From Gammaproteobacteria bacterium (GTDB lineage: Bacteria > Pseudomonadota > Gammaproteobacteria > Steroidobacterales > Steroidobacteraceae): 50,263 nucleotides of DNA. Below, one piece after another: positions 24,643 through 32,909 of this stretch. The DNA lies in the NCBI GenBank assembly GCA_003134045.1, contig PLAH01000115.1, forward strand, positions 295-50,557, given 5' to 3'. Below the pieces are notes generated by a model that was given only the letters and a program-made list of their open reading frames with translations, did no database searches and was not told the DNA's origin. The translations under genes and the position numbers were made by a program. The stretch's first letter is position 1. Every line of letters begins with the position of its first letter.

Positions 24643-26601
24643 CTATCCTGCAAGGACATCGTTGAGCAAATGATCGCGCAGCTTGAGTGCGCTCAAGGAC
24701 AGACCGTCGGCGGCGCCTTCGAGTGCGTGGGAAAGACCCGACAACAGCTGGAAAGTTCGAACATCCACGGCGCTCGCAAGCAAGGCGCTGATCAAGGCGC
24801 GTTCGACGGTATCGACGTCCTGCTCGAGGCCGACGATGCGATCGGCGGCGGCAAAGAAATCCTGGAGGTCTTCGCTCGCGCCCTCAGGCGTCACATGGCT
24901 TGCCGCTTCGAACATGGTCACCGACGCCTGCGCGCCGTCGAGCACGAGCGCGGCGAGCGCCCGGACGGGTCCGACCAGGCTGTCGGCCGGCACGGCGCCG
25001 GTCAGGTGTTTCATCAGGAACGCGGCTTCCTCGAGGCCGTCCGCCGCGTCGTCCGCCGCGTGCATGATGGCCGCGTAGATGTCCGGCGTCGACGTCCGCC
25101 GCGCCAGCGAGCGGATGCGCGTCACGAGAGCATCGCATTCCTGCTCCCAGCCCCGAGCCCGCCGTGCGGTGCGCTCGAGAAGAGCGGCGGCGCCCGCGTC
25201 GCCGCAGCGAAGCAAGCCCTCCCGTACCGCGCTCGCCAGATCGAAAACACGCTCGGCGTGGGTCAGCCCAATGGCGAGCAGACCCGAGTGCGCGAGATGC
25301 AGGCGACGCGCCAGTTCGGCCTTGATCGAATCGCGAATGAATCGCTCCGAGCGCCCTTGAAGAAGCCCGCTGCTCGCCTCGCGCAGCACGAACTGTAGAT
25401 AGTCGAAGGCGGCCTCCGGCCCGAGCGCTTCGTGAAGCCGTTCGCCGTAGTGCAGCGGCGTGCGCCGGGCGAATTCGATGGCCTCGTACAGCAATCGTTC
25501 GCCGCCCAGCTTGAGAAAGCCGCGATGCCCAATGTTGTTGTCGGCCGCCCATTTCAGCAGCCGTACCGTGTCTTCTTTACGCAGGAATTCCCGCAGGCGT
25601 TTGCGTGCGTGATTCCAATCGATCAAGAATACGATTCTCGAGCCGAGAAAGGCGAGGTAACGCTCGAGCGCCTGCTGGTCGGTGGCGTCCAAGCGGCCGA
25701 TGCTGAGAGAGTAGTCGCCGCCTTCGGCCAATCCCTCGCCGTGACGTGCTCGGGTATCGTCCCAATGTACGCCGAACGGCTTTAGAAGGCTCTGAAAGAA
25801 GGTCAACCGCCGTGCGTGCACGTCGGTGTATGTCAGTGTCGCCGACAGCCCTTCGACGTGCAAAACCAGTACATGGGCGTCGGTCGTGCCGATATCGTTC
25901 TGAATGATGAGACGGCCGTCGCCGCGGGTGACCGTGGTCCGAAGTCCCGGATGATCGAATTTCAGCGGTGCGGTCTCGTTGATCCCGGACATGAATGCGC
26001 GAATCAGCGGGCGATCTGCCGAATCGACGCGCCACACCCGCGCGCCGTCGATGCTTTCGTCGGCGAGACTAGCCTGCAGCCCGTTGAGGGCTTTGTGCAG
26101 ATCCATCACCAGGATGTGCAGACTGTCGCCCGAGGCGCGGTTGGCCCGCGTCATTGCAGCGATCCTTCCGGCCGGAATGCGGTCGTCGGCGAATGCCGGC
26201 AAGGCCGCGGCGAGCGTGTGTTGCCGCTTCGCCAATACTTCTCGTTCGGCAACGCCGGCGAGCGACAGGGGGGCGTTCATGGACGCGATGTCGTCGAGAA
26301 TCAATCGGCGTATCCGCTCCGCGCCGGGAATGTGCAGTGTGCCGTCCGCGTCGCAGCGGCTCATCGTCACGGCCGTCTCGAGGTCGGCGGCTGTCATATG
26401 AGCCGCCGCGCCTTCGGCCGACAGGTCGAGCGGTGTCTCCTGCGGATGCTGCGCATGGCTTTCGGCTGCTTGCAGCACGGTGAAGCAGAATTTGATGCGA
26501 TCATTGGCGGCCAGCGCTTCCTGCAGGCGCTGCGGCAGCAGCAGCACGCTCTCACCGAGATCGCCGATGATCGCCGCTTTCGTTGGAATGGAGTTCGTCA
26601 C
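24643..26601 (-). CDS. Large conserved protein with PhoU/DUF47-like C-terminal helical domain
   Basis: This is a 652-aa product. The first roughly 420 residues are of no known fold to me but carry patterned blocks (LHILVMDLHKALNGLQ; LIIQNDIGTTDAHVLVLHVEG; YTDVHARRLTFFQSLL). The last 200 are helical and resemble DUF47/PhoU proteins (CDALVTRIRSLARRT; HAADDAADGLEEAAFLM; GLEQDVDTVERALISALL). GTG 26601 is chosen since the preceding frame is Cys/Arg-rich shadow. It is transcribed with the truncated PPDK-like gene; I infer that they act together, possibly on phosphate or phospho-transfer. The function is unknown. Confidence 0.75.
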   Translation of the reverse strand: MTNSIPTKAAIIGDLGESVLLLPQRLQEALAANDRIKFCFTVLQAAESHAQHPQETPLDLSAEGAAAHMTAADLETAVTMSRCDADGTLHIPGAERIRRLILDDIASMNAPLSLAGVAEREVLAKRQHTLAAALPAFADDRIPAGRIAAMTRANRASGDSLHILVMDLHKALNGLQASLADESIDGARVWRVDSADRPLIRAFMSGINETAPLKFDHPGLRTTVTRGDGRLIIQNDIGTTDAHVLVLHVEGLSATLTYTDVHARRLTFFQSLLKPFGVHWDDTRARHGEGLAEGGDYSLSIGRLDATDQQALERYLAFLGSRIVFLIDWNHARKRLREFLRKEDTVRLLKWAADNNIGHRGFLKLGGERLLYEAIEFARRTPLHYGERLHEALGPEAAFDYLQFVLREASSGLLQGRSERFIRDSIKAELARRLHLAHSGLLAIGLTHAERVFDLASAVREGLLRCGDAGAAALLERTARRARGWEQECDALVTRIRSLARRTSTPDIYAAIMHAADDAADGLEEAAFLMKHLTGAVPADSLVGPVRALAALVLDGAQASVTMFEAASHVTPEGASEDLQDFFAAADRIVGLEQDVDTVERALISALLASAVDVRTFQLLSGLSHALEGAADGLSLSALKLRDHLLNDVLAG

Positions 26602-26806
26602 TGTTCGTCTATTAATGCAGTTCGAACGCCGCGGCACAAGTGCGGCATGCAAGGGCGGGCGGCAACTACGGATGGCGCACGCATTACTCCGTATTGACAC
26701 CGTAGCTGATAGGCGGAGGATGCCGCTGGATACCCCTTCGATGGGCATATCGCGCAAGGCACGCCAGCTGGTCAGGCGTGTCAACGAGGGATGAGGAGCG
26801 ATTCCA
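26602..26806. promoter_or_regulatory. Divergent promoter region between the dikinase pair and the V/A-ATPase operon
   Basis: This 205-bp gene-free region drives both sides. A TTGACA at 26694-26699 could be a -35 for the ATPase operon, but the hexamer 17 bp later (AGGATG) is a poor -10. GAGGAG at 26793-26798 is a good ribosome site for the first ATPase gene. Confidence 0.35.
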
Positions 26807-27181
26807 ATGGATCTTTCCACAGGGGCGGCGCGCGACGTCGGGGCCGCCGATGACGAGCGCATCGCGCATGCCATCGATCGGATGCTCGACGCGGAACGCA
26901 TCGCCCAATCCGCCATCGCCGAATGCGAGAAGCAGGGTCTGGCGGCATTGGAGCAGGCCCGGCAGCAGCGAAGAACCTTGCTGGAGCGGGCGCAGCAGCG
27001 CATCGTCGCACTGCATATCAGGGCGGCGAGGGCGCTCGAGCAACGAGTCGCGCAGGTGCGCGAACAGCAGGGCCGCGCGGCCGCCGGTAAGACTGCTCAG
27101 GACATCGATCGTACCCGCCTGCAAGCGGCAATCGAAAAATTGGCGGACGGTCTCTTGGTCGTTGGCGACGAGGAGAGCTGA
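26807..27181 (+). CDS. V/A-type ATPase peripheral-stalk subunit (G/H type)
   Basis: The 124-aa protein is almost entirely charged helix with heptad-like pattern (DRMLDAERIAQSAIAEC; RTLLERAQQRIVALHIRAARALEQRV), as in subunit G/H, which pairs with subunit E to form the stator stalk. The family is assigned mainly from composition and from being the first gene of the ATPase operon. A good ribosome site precedes ATG 26807. Confidence 0.7.
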   Translation: MDLSTGAARDVGAADDERIAHAIDRMLDAERIAQSAIAECEKQGLAALEQARQQRRTLLERAQQRIVALHIRAARALEQRVAQVREQQGRAAAGKTAQDIDRTRLQAAIEKLADGLLVVGDEES

Positions 27182-27186
27182 GGGCC

Positions 27187-27957
27187 GTGGCGATCGATGG
27201 CAATCTGGATTACGCCTTGGCGCGCGTCTCTGCGCGGCACGGGGAGCGCCTGGACGAAGGCGCCTGGCGACGGCTGGAGGTGAGCCGCGATTTGGGTCAC
27301 TACATGGACGCCGTGCGCTCGACCGCTCTCGCCGGTTGGGTGAGCTCAGTCTCCGCGGAGCACGATTGTCATACGATTGAGCGTGTGCTGAGAGCGGAAT
27401 GGCGGCGCTATGTCGATGGCGTGGCCGCCTGGCATCCGCGAGCGTGGCAGGCGTGGCTCGCCTGGCTGGCTTGGCCGCCGAGTTTGGGCCTGCTGGTGCA
27501 GCTCGCCCGACCGGAGCCTGCGCCGGCCTGGTTGTTGGCGGATCCCCTGTTGGGTGGGGTCGCGCTCGGTACACCCGCAGACCGTGCCGCCGCGCTCGAG
27601 CGTACCGTGCTCGCTCCATTGCAGGCCGTCGTGGCCGGTGTGACGGCGCCGGTCGTCGCCTGGAGCGCTGAGTGGCAAAGGCTGCAGCCGCGAACCGATG
27701 TCCGCACCAAGTATTTCTTGCGGCTGCTGAGGCGCGCAGTGGAGCAGCACGAGCGCGCGCTCCTGCGGGCCGCCGACAGCGCCGGGCCGCTGCGCCAAGA
27801 GTTGGGAAACCAATTGCAGAAATTGTTCCGCTCGGCGGCCGGTTCGGTGATTGCCAGCGTATGTCATCTCGCTTTGGTGGCGCTCGATCTGGAACGGCTG
27901 CGCGGCGGGCTGGCGCGCCGGTGTCTATTTGGCGGCGCCGAAGCGGGACAGCTCTGA
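27187..27957 (+). CDS. V/A-type ATPase subunit C (central-stalk socket, d/AC39 family)
   Basis: The 256-aa protein is Arg- and Trp-rich and helical: NLDYALARVSARHGERLD at the N-terminus and TKYFLRLLRRAVEQHERALL later. It is shorter than typical subunit C (about 330 aa), so one of the three repeats may be reduced. In the complex it links the rotor stalk to the proteolipid ring. It starts at GTG 27187 and ends overlapping subunit I by one base (TGATG). The assignment leans on operon position. Confidence 0.7.
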   Translation: MAIDGNLDYALARVSARHGERLDEGAWRRLEVSRDLGHYMDAVRSTALAGWVSSVSAEHDCHTIERVLRAEWRRYVDGVAAWHPRAWQAWLAWLAWPPSLGLLVQLARPEPAPAWLLADPLLGGVALGTPADRAAALERTVLAPLQAVVAGVTAPVVAWSAEWQRLQPRTDVRTKYFLRLLRRAVEQHERALLRAADSAGPLRQELGNQLQKLFRSAAGSVIASVCHLALVALDLERLRGGLARRCLFGGAEAGQL

Positions 27958-29801
27958 TGGCGCTGCGTCCGGCAGCGGCGAAATGGTTCGAACTGTTGAT
28001 TGCGCGCGACGAATTGGGGGAGGCGCTGCAGAGTCTCGCAGCCACCGAGGCCGTGGAGCTGGAGGCACACAGCGATACGTCCGCCGCGACGCTGCTGCCG
28101 CTGCTACGCGCAGCGCTCGACGAATACAAGCGCTTAGGCCAGCGCTACGGGGAATTCTGGCCGCCGGCCGCCGGCGCTCCGGTGCAAGGTGCGCGGGAGC
28201 CGGAAGCAATTCCGGCTGCCGCCCTCGGGCAACTCAAGGCCTGGGCAGCCGATGCCGATCCCATCATCGAGCGGCTGCAGCAACTGACACAGGAGCGTGC
28301 GGCGCTCGAACTCCTGGAACCGCTGCTGTCCGCGGCGGACAGCGACCTACCCGACCTGCATCTATTCACTCGAGCCGGTCCCATCCTGGCCAGCCGCGCA
28401 TACTTGTTGACGGCGGGACAGCACGTAGAGGAAGTACCGCCCTCCGTGATCGTGCTGCCTGTTCGTGCCGGCGAGTTCAGCTACCTGCTGGCCGTCGGTC
28501 CGACGCAGCAAATCGCGGTCTTCGACGAAACGCTGACCGCCCACAATGCACGGCGGTTGACGCTGCCGCCGGGGCTGCCGGCGCAGCGCGAGGCCGCACG
28601 GGCGGCGAGCCGGGCACGCATCGAGCAAATCACCACCGAATTGGGCGGCCTCGACGCGACGCTCGAGGATCTGCATCGCCGACATGGCGTCAGCGCCGCG
28701 CTCGCCGACTTCGCCTTCATCGAGTGGCTGGTGCAGACGATGCCGCAGCTCTCGCTGACCGAGCACTTTGCGTGGATCACGGGATGGACGAGCGACCTTC
28801 AGGGCGGAAGAGTCGAAGCGCTGCTGAATCGCCGGCAGCTGCATTATCTGCTGCGCTTTCCGGACGCGCCGCGGGGGCTGATCCAGCCCGTCGTACTGCG
28901 CAATCCTCGTTGGGCACAGCCGTTCGAGTTGTTTTCGCGCCTGTTCGGGATGCCGGGCGCCGATGAGGCAGACACCAGCCGCCTGCTCGCCTTCGTCGCC
29001 CCGCTCATGTTCGGCTATATGTTCGCCGATGTGGGCCAGGGGGCCATACTCATCGTGGCGGGAGTGGCGCTACGCAAGAGGTTTCCGGCCACGGCACTGT
29101 TGATTCCGGGCGGTCTTGCCGCCATCGCATTCGGGTTTCTGTTCGGCAGCCTGTTCGCCGGGGAGTCGATCCTCCCCGCGCTGTGGCTGCGGCCGATGGA
29201 TCGGCCGTTGACGCTGCTCGGGGTGAGTCTCGCGTTTGGAGCGGGTGTGATCCTGCTGGGATTCGCTCTGGATGCCATTCAGCATTTCTGGGCCGGCGTC
29301 GGATCGCAGTGGTGGGCCACCCGCGCGGGCCTGGTGTTGTGTTATCTGGGAATGATCTGCGCACCCGTGGAGATTCGCGCACTGTGGGCGCTTCCTGCGG
29401 GTCTCGCGTGGTATCTGATCGGCAGTGCCGCGCTCGCTCCTGCGAATCGCCTGAATGGACTCGCCGCAGCGGCGGGAGGGTCGCTGGAGACGCTGCTGCA
29501 GCTCGTGATCAATACCATCTCGTTCGTACGGGTCGGCGCCTTTGCGCTCGCGCACGCGGGGCTTGGCTCCGCCGTCGCAAGCCTGGCTGCCGCTGCGGGC
29601 TCGCGTCCCGCGGCATGGCTGGTGCTGGCGGTGGGCAACGTGCTCATCATCGGCATCGAGGGGCTGGTGGTCGGCATTCAGACCACCCGGCTCGTGTTGT
29701 TCGAATTCTTCATCCGTTTCCTGCAGGGCTCCGGCCGAGCGTTTCATCCGCTTACGCCCCCCGCAGTGACGCCCCATCCCCACCCAGCAACGAGGACATG
29801 A
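27957..29801 (+). CDS. ntpI: V/A-type ATPase subunit I (membrane stator, a-subunit)
   Basis: The 614-aa protein has an N-terminal soluble half of about 330 residues with coiled segments and a C-terminal half with seven to eight membrane helices. MFGYMFADVGQGA and the SFVRVGAFALAHA helix carry the essential Arg that faces the proteolipid Glu. GIQTTRLVLFEFFIRFL near the end is the usual last-helix motif. It forms the proton half-channels with subunit K. ATG 27957 overlaps subunit C. Confidence 0.93.
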   Translation: MALRPAAAKWFELLIARDELGEALQSLAATEAVELEAHSDTSAATLLPLLRAALDEYKRLGQRYGEFWPPAAGAPVQGAREPEAIPAAALGQLKAWAADADPIIERLQQLTQERAALELLEPLLSAADSDLPDLHLFTRAGPILASRAYLLTAGQHVEEVPPSVIVLPVRAGEFSYLLAVGPTQQIAVFDETLTAHNARRLTLPPGLPAQREAARAASRARIEQITTELGGLDATLEDLHRRHGVSAALADFAFIEWLVQTMPQLSLTEHFAWITGWTSDLQGGRVEALLNRRQLHYLLRFPDAPRGLIQPVVLRNPRWAQPFELFSRLFGMPGADEADTSRLLAFVAPLMFGYMFADVGQGAILIVAGVALRKRFPATALLIPGGLAAIAFGFLFGSLFAGESILPALWLRPMDRPLTLLGVSLAFGAGVILLGFALDAIQHFWAGVGSQWWATRAGLVLCYLGMICAPVEIRALWALPAGLAWYLIGSAALAPANRLNGLAAAAGGSLETLLQLVINTISFVRVGAFALAHAGLGSAVASLAAAAGSRPAAWLVLAVGNVLIIGIEGLVVGIQTTRLVLFEFFIRFLQGSGRAFHPLTPPAVTPHPHPATRT

Positions 29802-29803
29802 TC

Positions 29804-30163
29804 ATGAAACAGACAAACCGTACTGCGGCACTCTGGGCCGGCGCGGTTGCGGTGATCGCCATCGCCGGCGCCGGAGCGACCTTGAGTTTGCTGGCGGCCC
29901 CGGCCCGGGCCGCGCCGGCCGCGGCCGCCGAGCACACGGATCCACAGCTCATCGGTTGGGCCTTTCTGGGTGCGGCGCTGTCCACCGGTTTGGCCGCGCT
30001 GGCCGCGGGCTATGCCGTTGCGCGGGTGGGCAGTGCGGCGGTCGGGGCGGTCGCCGAGAAGCCGGAGCTGTTCGGCCGGGCGCTGGTGCTCGTCGGTCTC
30101 GCCGAGGGCATCGCGATCTACGGCCTGATCGTCTCCATACTCATTCTGAACCGCATTGCGTGA
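29804..30163 (+). CDS. ntpK: V/A-type ATPase proteolipid subunit K (c-ring)
   Basis: The 119-aa protein has an N-terminal hydrophobic segment ending APARAAPAAAAEHTD that looks like a cleavable signal or an extra helix, then one hairpin of two membrane helices. The ion-binding carboxylate is Glu101 in VGLAEGIAIYGL. The Gln/Thr/Ser pattern typical of sodium-binding rings is absent (AEG instead of PET or AES), so proton coupling is likely. ATG 29804 is preferred to 29798 because GAGGA at 29792-29796 is then properly spaced. Confidence 0.88.
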   Translation: MKQTNRTAALWAGAVAVIAIAGAGATLSLLAAPARAAPAAAAEHTDPQLIGWAFLGAALSTGLAALAAGYAVARVGSAAVGAVAEKPELFGRALVLVGLAEGIAIYGLIVSILILNRIA

Positions 30164-30178
30164 TGTGTTGAGGCGCAC

Positions 30179-30472
30179 GTGAAACTGGCAGTGGTTGCGG
30201 ACGAAGTCACCGCGCTCGGCTGGCGCCTGATCGGCGCGCAGGTGCACGTGCCTGCTCCCGGTACGGCGCGGGGCTGCTTTCGCGAGGCGTTGGGCGGCGC
30301 CGATGTGGTGCTGATGACGGCGGAACACGCTCGCGCGATTCCTGCAACGGAGCTGAACGCGGCGCTGCTGGCAAGCAAACCGCTCGTGCTGGTGATTGCC
30401 GACCTGCGACACCGCCATGAGCCGCCGCCGATCGAGGAAGAAGTGCGGCGCGCCCTCGGAGTCCCGGCGTGA
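30179..30472 (+). CDS. V/A-type ATPase subunit F (rotor regulatory subunit)
   Basis: The 97-aa protein has the alternating beta/alpha pattern of subunit F: MKLAVVADEVTALGWRLIGA at the start, then ADVVLMTAEHA and LVLVIADL. It sits on the central stalk with subunit D. It starts at GTG 30179 and its stop overlaps the subunit E start (GTGA). Confidence 0.85.
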   Translation: MKLAVVADEVTALGWRLIGAQVHVPAPGTARGCFREALGGADVVLMTAEHARAIPATELNAALLASKPLVLVIADLRHRHEPPPIEEEVRRALGVPA

Positions 30473-31161
30473 ACCAGGCAATGGGCAGTGCCGGGTTTGA
30501 CGGACCGGCGAGCGTCATCGATGCGCAAGTGCAGGCGTTGTTGCAGCGGGTCACCGAAGACCGCGATCGGCGTTGTGCGCAGCTGCGCACCGACGTGTCG
30601 GGCCAAGCGCAGGGCGTCCTGCGCGCCGCGCGCAAGGAGGCGCGCGCCGCCGTCGGCGCGGCCGTTGCGCGTGAACGCACGGACAGCGAGCGAGTGCTGC
30701 GGCAGGCGCAGGCGAGCGCGCTGCTCGAACAGCGGCAGCGCGCTCAGCAAGAGATATTGAGCCTGCTGCAGGAAATGTGGGCAGCGGTCGCGGGCGCACT
30801 CGAATCGCGCTGGGCCGATCCATTGCTGCGCAAGAAGTGGGTTCGGGCAGCCGTTCGTCAGGGACGGGTGCTGCTGAGCCCTCATGCTTGGCGCATCGAA
30901 CACGGCCCCGAATGGCCGCAGGCAGAAGTCGACGAGCTGGTGAAACTCATATCCGGCGCGGATGGGCCTGCAGCGGACGGCCTCGACATGGTATGTGCCA
31001 ATGACATACGCGCCGGTATCAGGATTCGCATCGAGGGCGCTTGTCTCGACGCCACCATCGCCGGCTTGCTGGCCTCGCGCCCGCAGATCGAATCGGAGTT
31101 TCTTGCGTACTACCTGGCGCTTGCATCTGCCCCCGAACACCGCGCGGATAAATCCGCGTGA
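30469..31161 (+). CDS. ntpE: V/A-type ATPase subunit E (peripheral stalk)
   Basis: The 230-aa protein has a long charged N-terminal helix (about residues 15-110, rich in Arg, Gln and Ala) followed by a compact C-terminal head (GIRIRIEGACLDATIAGLLASRPQIE), the normal subunit E plan. It dimerises with the G/H-type subunit encoded first in the operon. It starts at GTG 30469 and overlaps both neighbours by GTGA junctions. Confidence 0.82.
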   Translation: MNQAMGSAGFDGPASVIDAQVQALLQRVTEDRDRRCAQLRTDVSGQAQGVLRAARKEARAAVGAAVARERTDSERVLRQAQASALLEQRQRAQQEILSLLQEMWAAVAGALESRWADPLLRKKWVRAAVRQGRVLLSPHAWRIEHGPEWPQAEVDELVKLISGADGPAADGLDMVCANDIRAGIRIRIEGACLDATIAGLLASRPQIESEFLAYYLALASAPEHRADKSA

Positions 31162-32909
31162 CGGAGGCGCGAATACACTGGATCAGCGGGCCCGTGTTGC
31201 GTGCCCGCACGTCGGATATCTTCCACGTGTACGAGGCGATTGCCGTCGGGCCGAGCGCGCTGCTGGGTGAGGTCATCAAACTGGGGCCGGATGAATTCGT
31301 GGCGCAGATCTATGAGGACACCACGGGGCTCAAGCCGGGCGATAGGGTGACCGGGAGCGGCCAGCCGCTGTCCGTCACGCTCGGCCCGGGAATGCTTGGC
31401 CATATTTTCGACGGACTGCTGCGCCCGCTGGCCGGCTCGGACGAGCCTTTCATCCGGCCGGGTGCGAGGCCCGAGAAGCCGCACCGTTTCGGCTTCGAGC
31501 CCACGGTGCACGCGGGAGATCGAGCGGTGCCCGGCCAACCGGTCGGCCGAGTTGCCACGCCGCGGCAGCAGCTGTGTCTGGTTCCGCCGAGCATCGGTGC
31601 AGGTACGGTGCGCTGGGTGGCGGCGGCCGGCGAGTACTCCGACGACGAGCCGATCTGCCGGGTGGAGCAAGAGGACGGCACGAGTCATGAGTTCGCGCTC
31701 ACGCATGCGTGGCCGGTGCGCCGGCCTCGTCCCATCGCCCGGCGCCTGCCGATCACGGGTCCGATGATCACCGGACAGCGCATCCTCGACATGCTCTTTC
31801 CGGTCGGACGCGGCAGCAAGGCCGCGCTGCCCGGCGGCTTCGGCACCGGCAAGACCGTATTGCAGGAAACCCTGGCCAAGTGGTGCGATGCCGATATCAT
31901 CGTATACGTCGGCTGCGGCGAGCGCGGCAACGAAATGGCGGAAGTGCTCGATGAATTGCCTCAACTCGAAGATCCGCGCACCCGGCGGCCCCTCATGGAG
32001 CGCACGGTCATCATCGCCAACACGTCCAACATGCCGGTGGCGGCGCGTGAGGCCAGCATCTACACGGCCATCACGGTGGCGGAATATTTTCGCGATCAGG
32101 GACTGCATGTGGCGCTCATGGCCGATTCCACGAGCCGCTGGGCGGAAGCCCTGCGCGAAGTGTCCGGCCGTCTCGAGGAATTGCCCGGCGAAGCCGGCTA
32201 TCCCGCTTACTTGAGTTCGCGGCTCGCGGAGTTCTATGAGCGCGCGGGACGCGTGACCACGCTGGCGGGCACCGAAGGTTCGGTCACCATCATCGGCGCC
32301 ATCAGCCCGCCGGCCGGCGATTTTTCCGAACCCGTCACGATGCATACGCGGCGTTGCGTGCGCAGTTTTTGGGCGCTCGACCGCGCGCGGGCGCAGGCGC
32401 GCTTCTATCCCGCCATCCATCCGCTGCAATCGTACAGCGGCGATGTGGACGCGCTTGCGCGATGGTGGCAGGTGCAAGGAAACCCGGACTGGGCCGCACA
32501 GCGCAAGCGGTTGCTCGAGTTGCTCGAGGCACAGGTTCAGCTCGAGCGCATGGCGCGCATCGTGGGCATGGACGCCTTGCCGCCGGCCCAGCAGCTCACC
32601 TTGTCGTGCGCGGATCTGGTGAATGACGCGGTGCTGCGCCAGTCCTCGTTCTCCACGGTGGATCGCTATTGTTCGCCGCAGCGGCAGACGGCCATCCTGA
32701 GCGTGATCATGCGCTTCATCGAGCTGGCGCGCGCTGCGGTCGACCACGGCGTACACCCGGATCGCATACGCGATCTGCCGGTGCGGCGCACGTTGCAGCG
32801 CATTGGCGAGGAATTTGGGGAGGATCAGATCCCGGGCATTCGGGCACTCTGGCAGCAGCTCGATTCGGAATTCGCCCACTTGCCGCGAGCCCGAGCCGAT
32901 GCGGGCTGA
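31158..32909 (+). CDS. ntpA: V/A-type ATPase catalytic subunit A
   Basis: The 583-aa ATP-hydrolysing/synthesising subunit has the Walker A motif PGGFGTGKT (residues 225-233), the bulge domain typical of A subunits at about 115-185, GCGERGNEMAEVL, and ALMADSTSRWAEALREVS. Length matches the family. It starts at GTG 31158, overlapping subunit E (GTGA). It is clearly V/A-type and not F-type beta. Confidence 0.97.
   Translation: MTEARIHWISGPVLRARTSDIFHVYEAIAVGPSALLGEVIKLGPDEFVAQIYEDTTGLKPGDRVTGSGQPLSVTLGPGMLGHIFDGLLRPLAGSDEPFIRPGARPEKPHRFGFEPTVHAGDRAVPGQPVGRVATPRQQLCLVPPSIGAGTVRWVAAAGEYSDDEPICRVEQEDGTSHEFALTHAWPVRRPRPIARRLPITGPMITGQRILDMLFPVGRGSKAALPGGFGTGKTVLQETLAKWCDADIIVYVGCGERGNEMAEVLDELPQLEDPRTRRPLMERTVIIANTSNMPVAAREASIYTAITVAEYFRDQGLHVALMADSTSRWAEALREVSGRLEELPGEAGYPAYLSSRLAEFYERAGRVTTLAGTEGSVTIIGAISPPAGDFSEPVTMHTRRCVRSFWALDRARAQARFYPAIHPLQSYSGDVDALARWWQVQGNPDWAAQRKRLLELLEAQVQLERMARIVGMDALPPAQQLTLSCADLVNDAVLRQSSFSTVDRYCSPQRQTAILSVIMRFIELARAAVDHGVHPDRIRDLPVRRTLQRIGEEFGEDQIPGIRALWQQLDSEFAHLPRARADAG

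Noticed and set aside
29183..29803. A 326-aa fusion containing the ATPase proteolipid
   Set aside because: The upstream part is an Arg/Gly-rich shadow of subunit I; the proteolipid has its own start at 29804 with a ribosome site.
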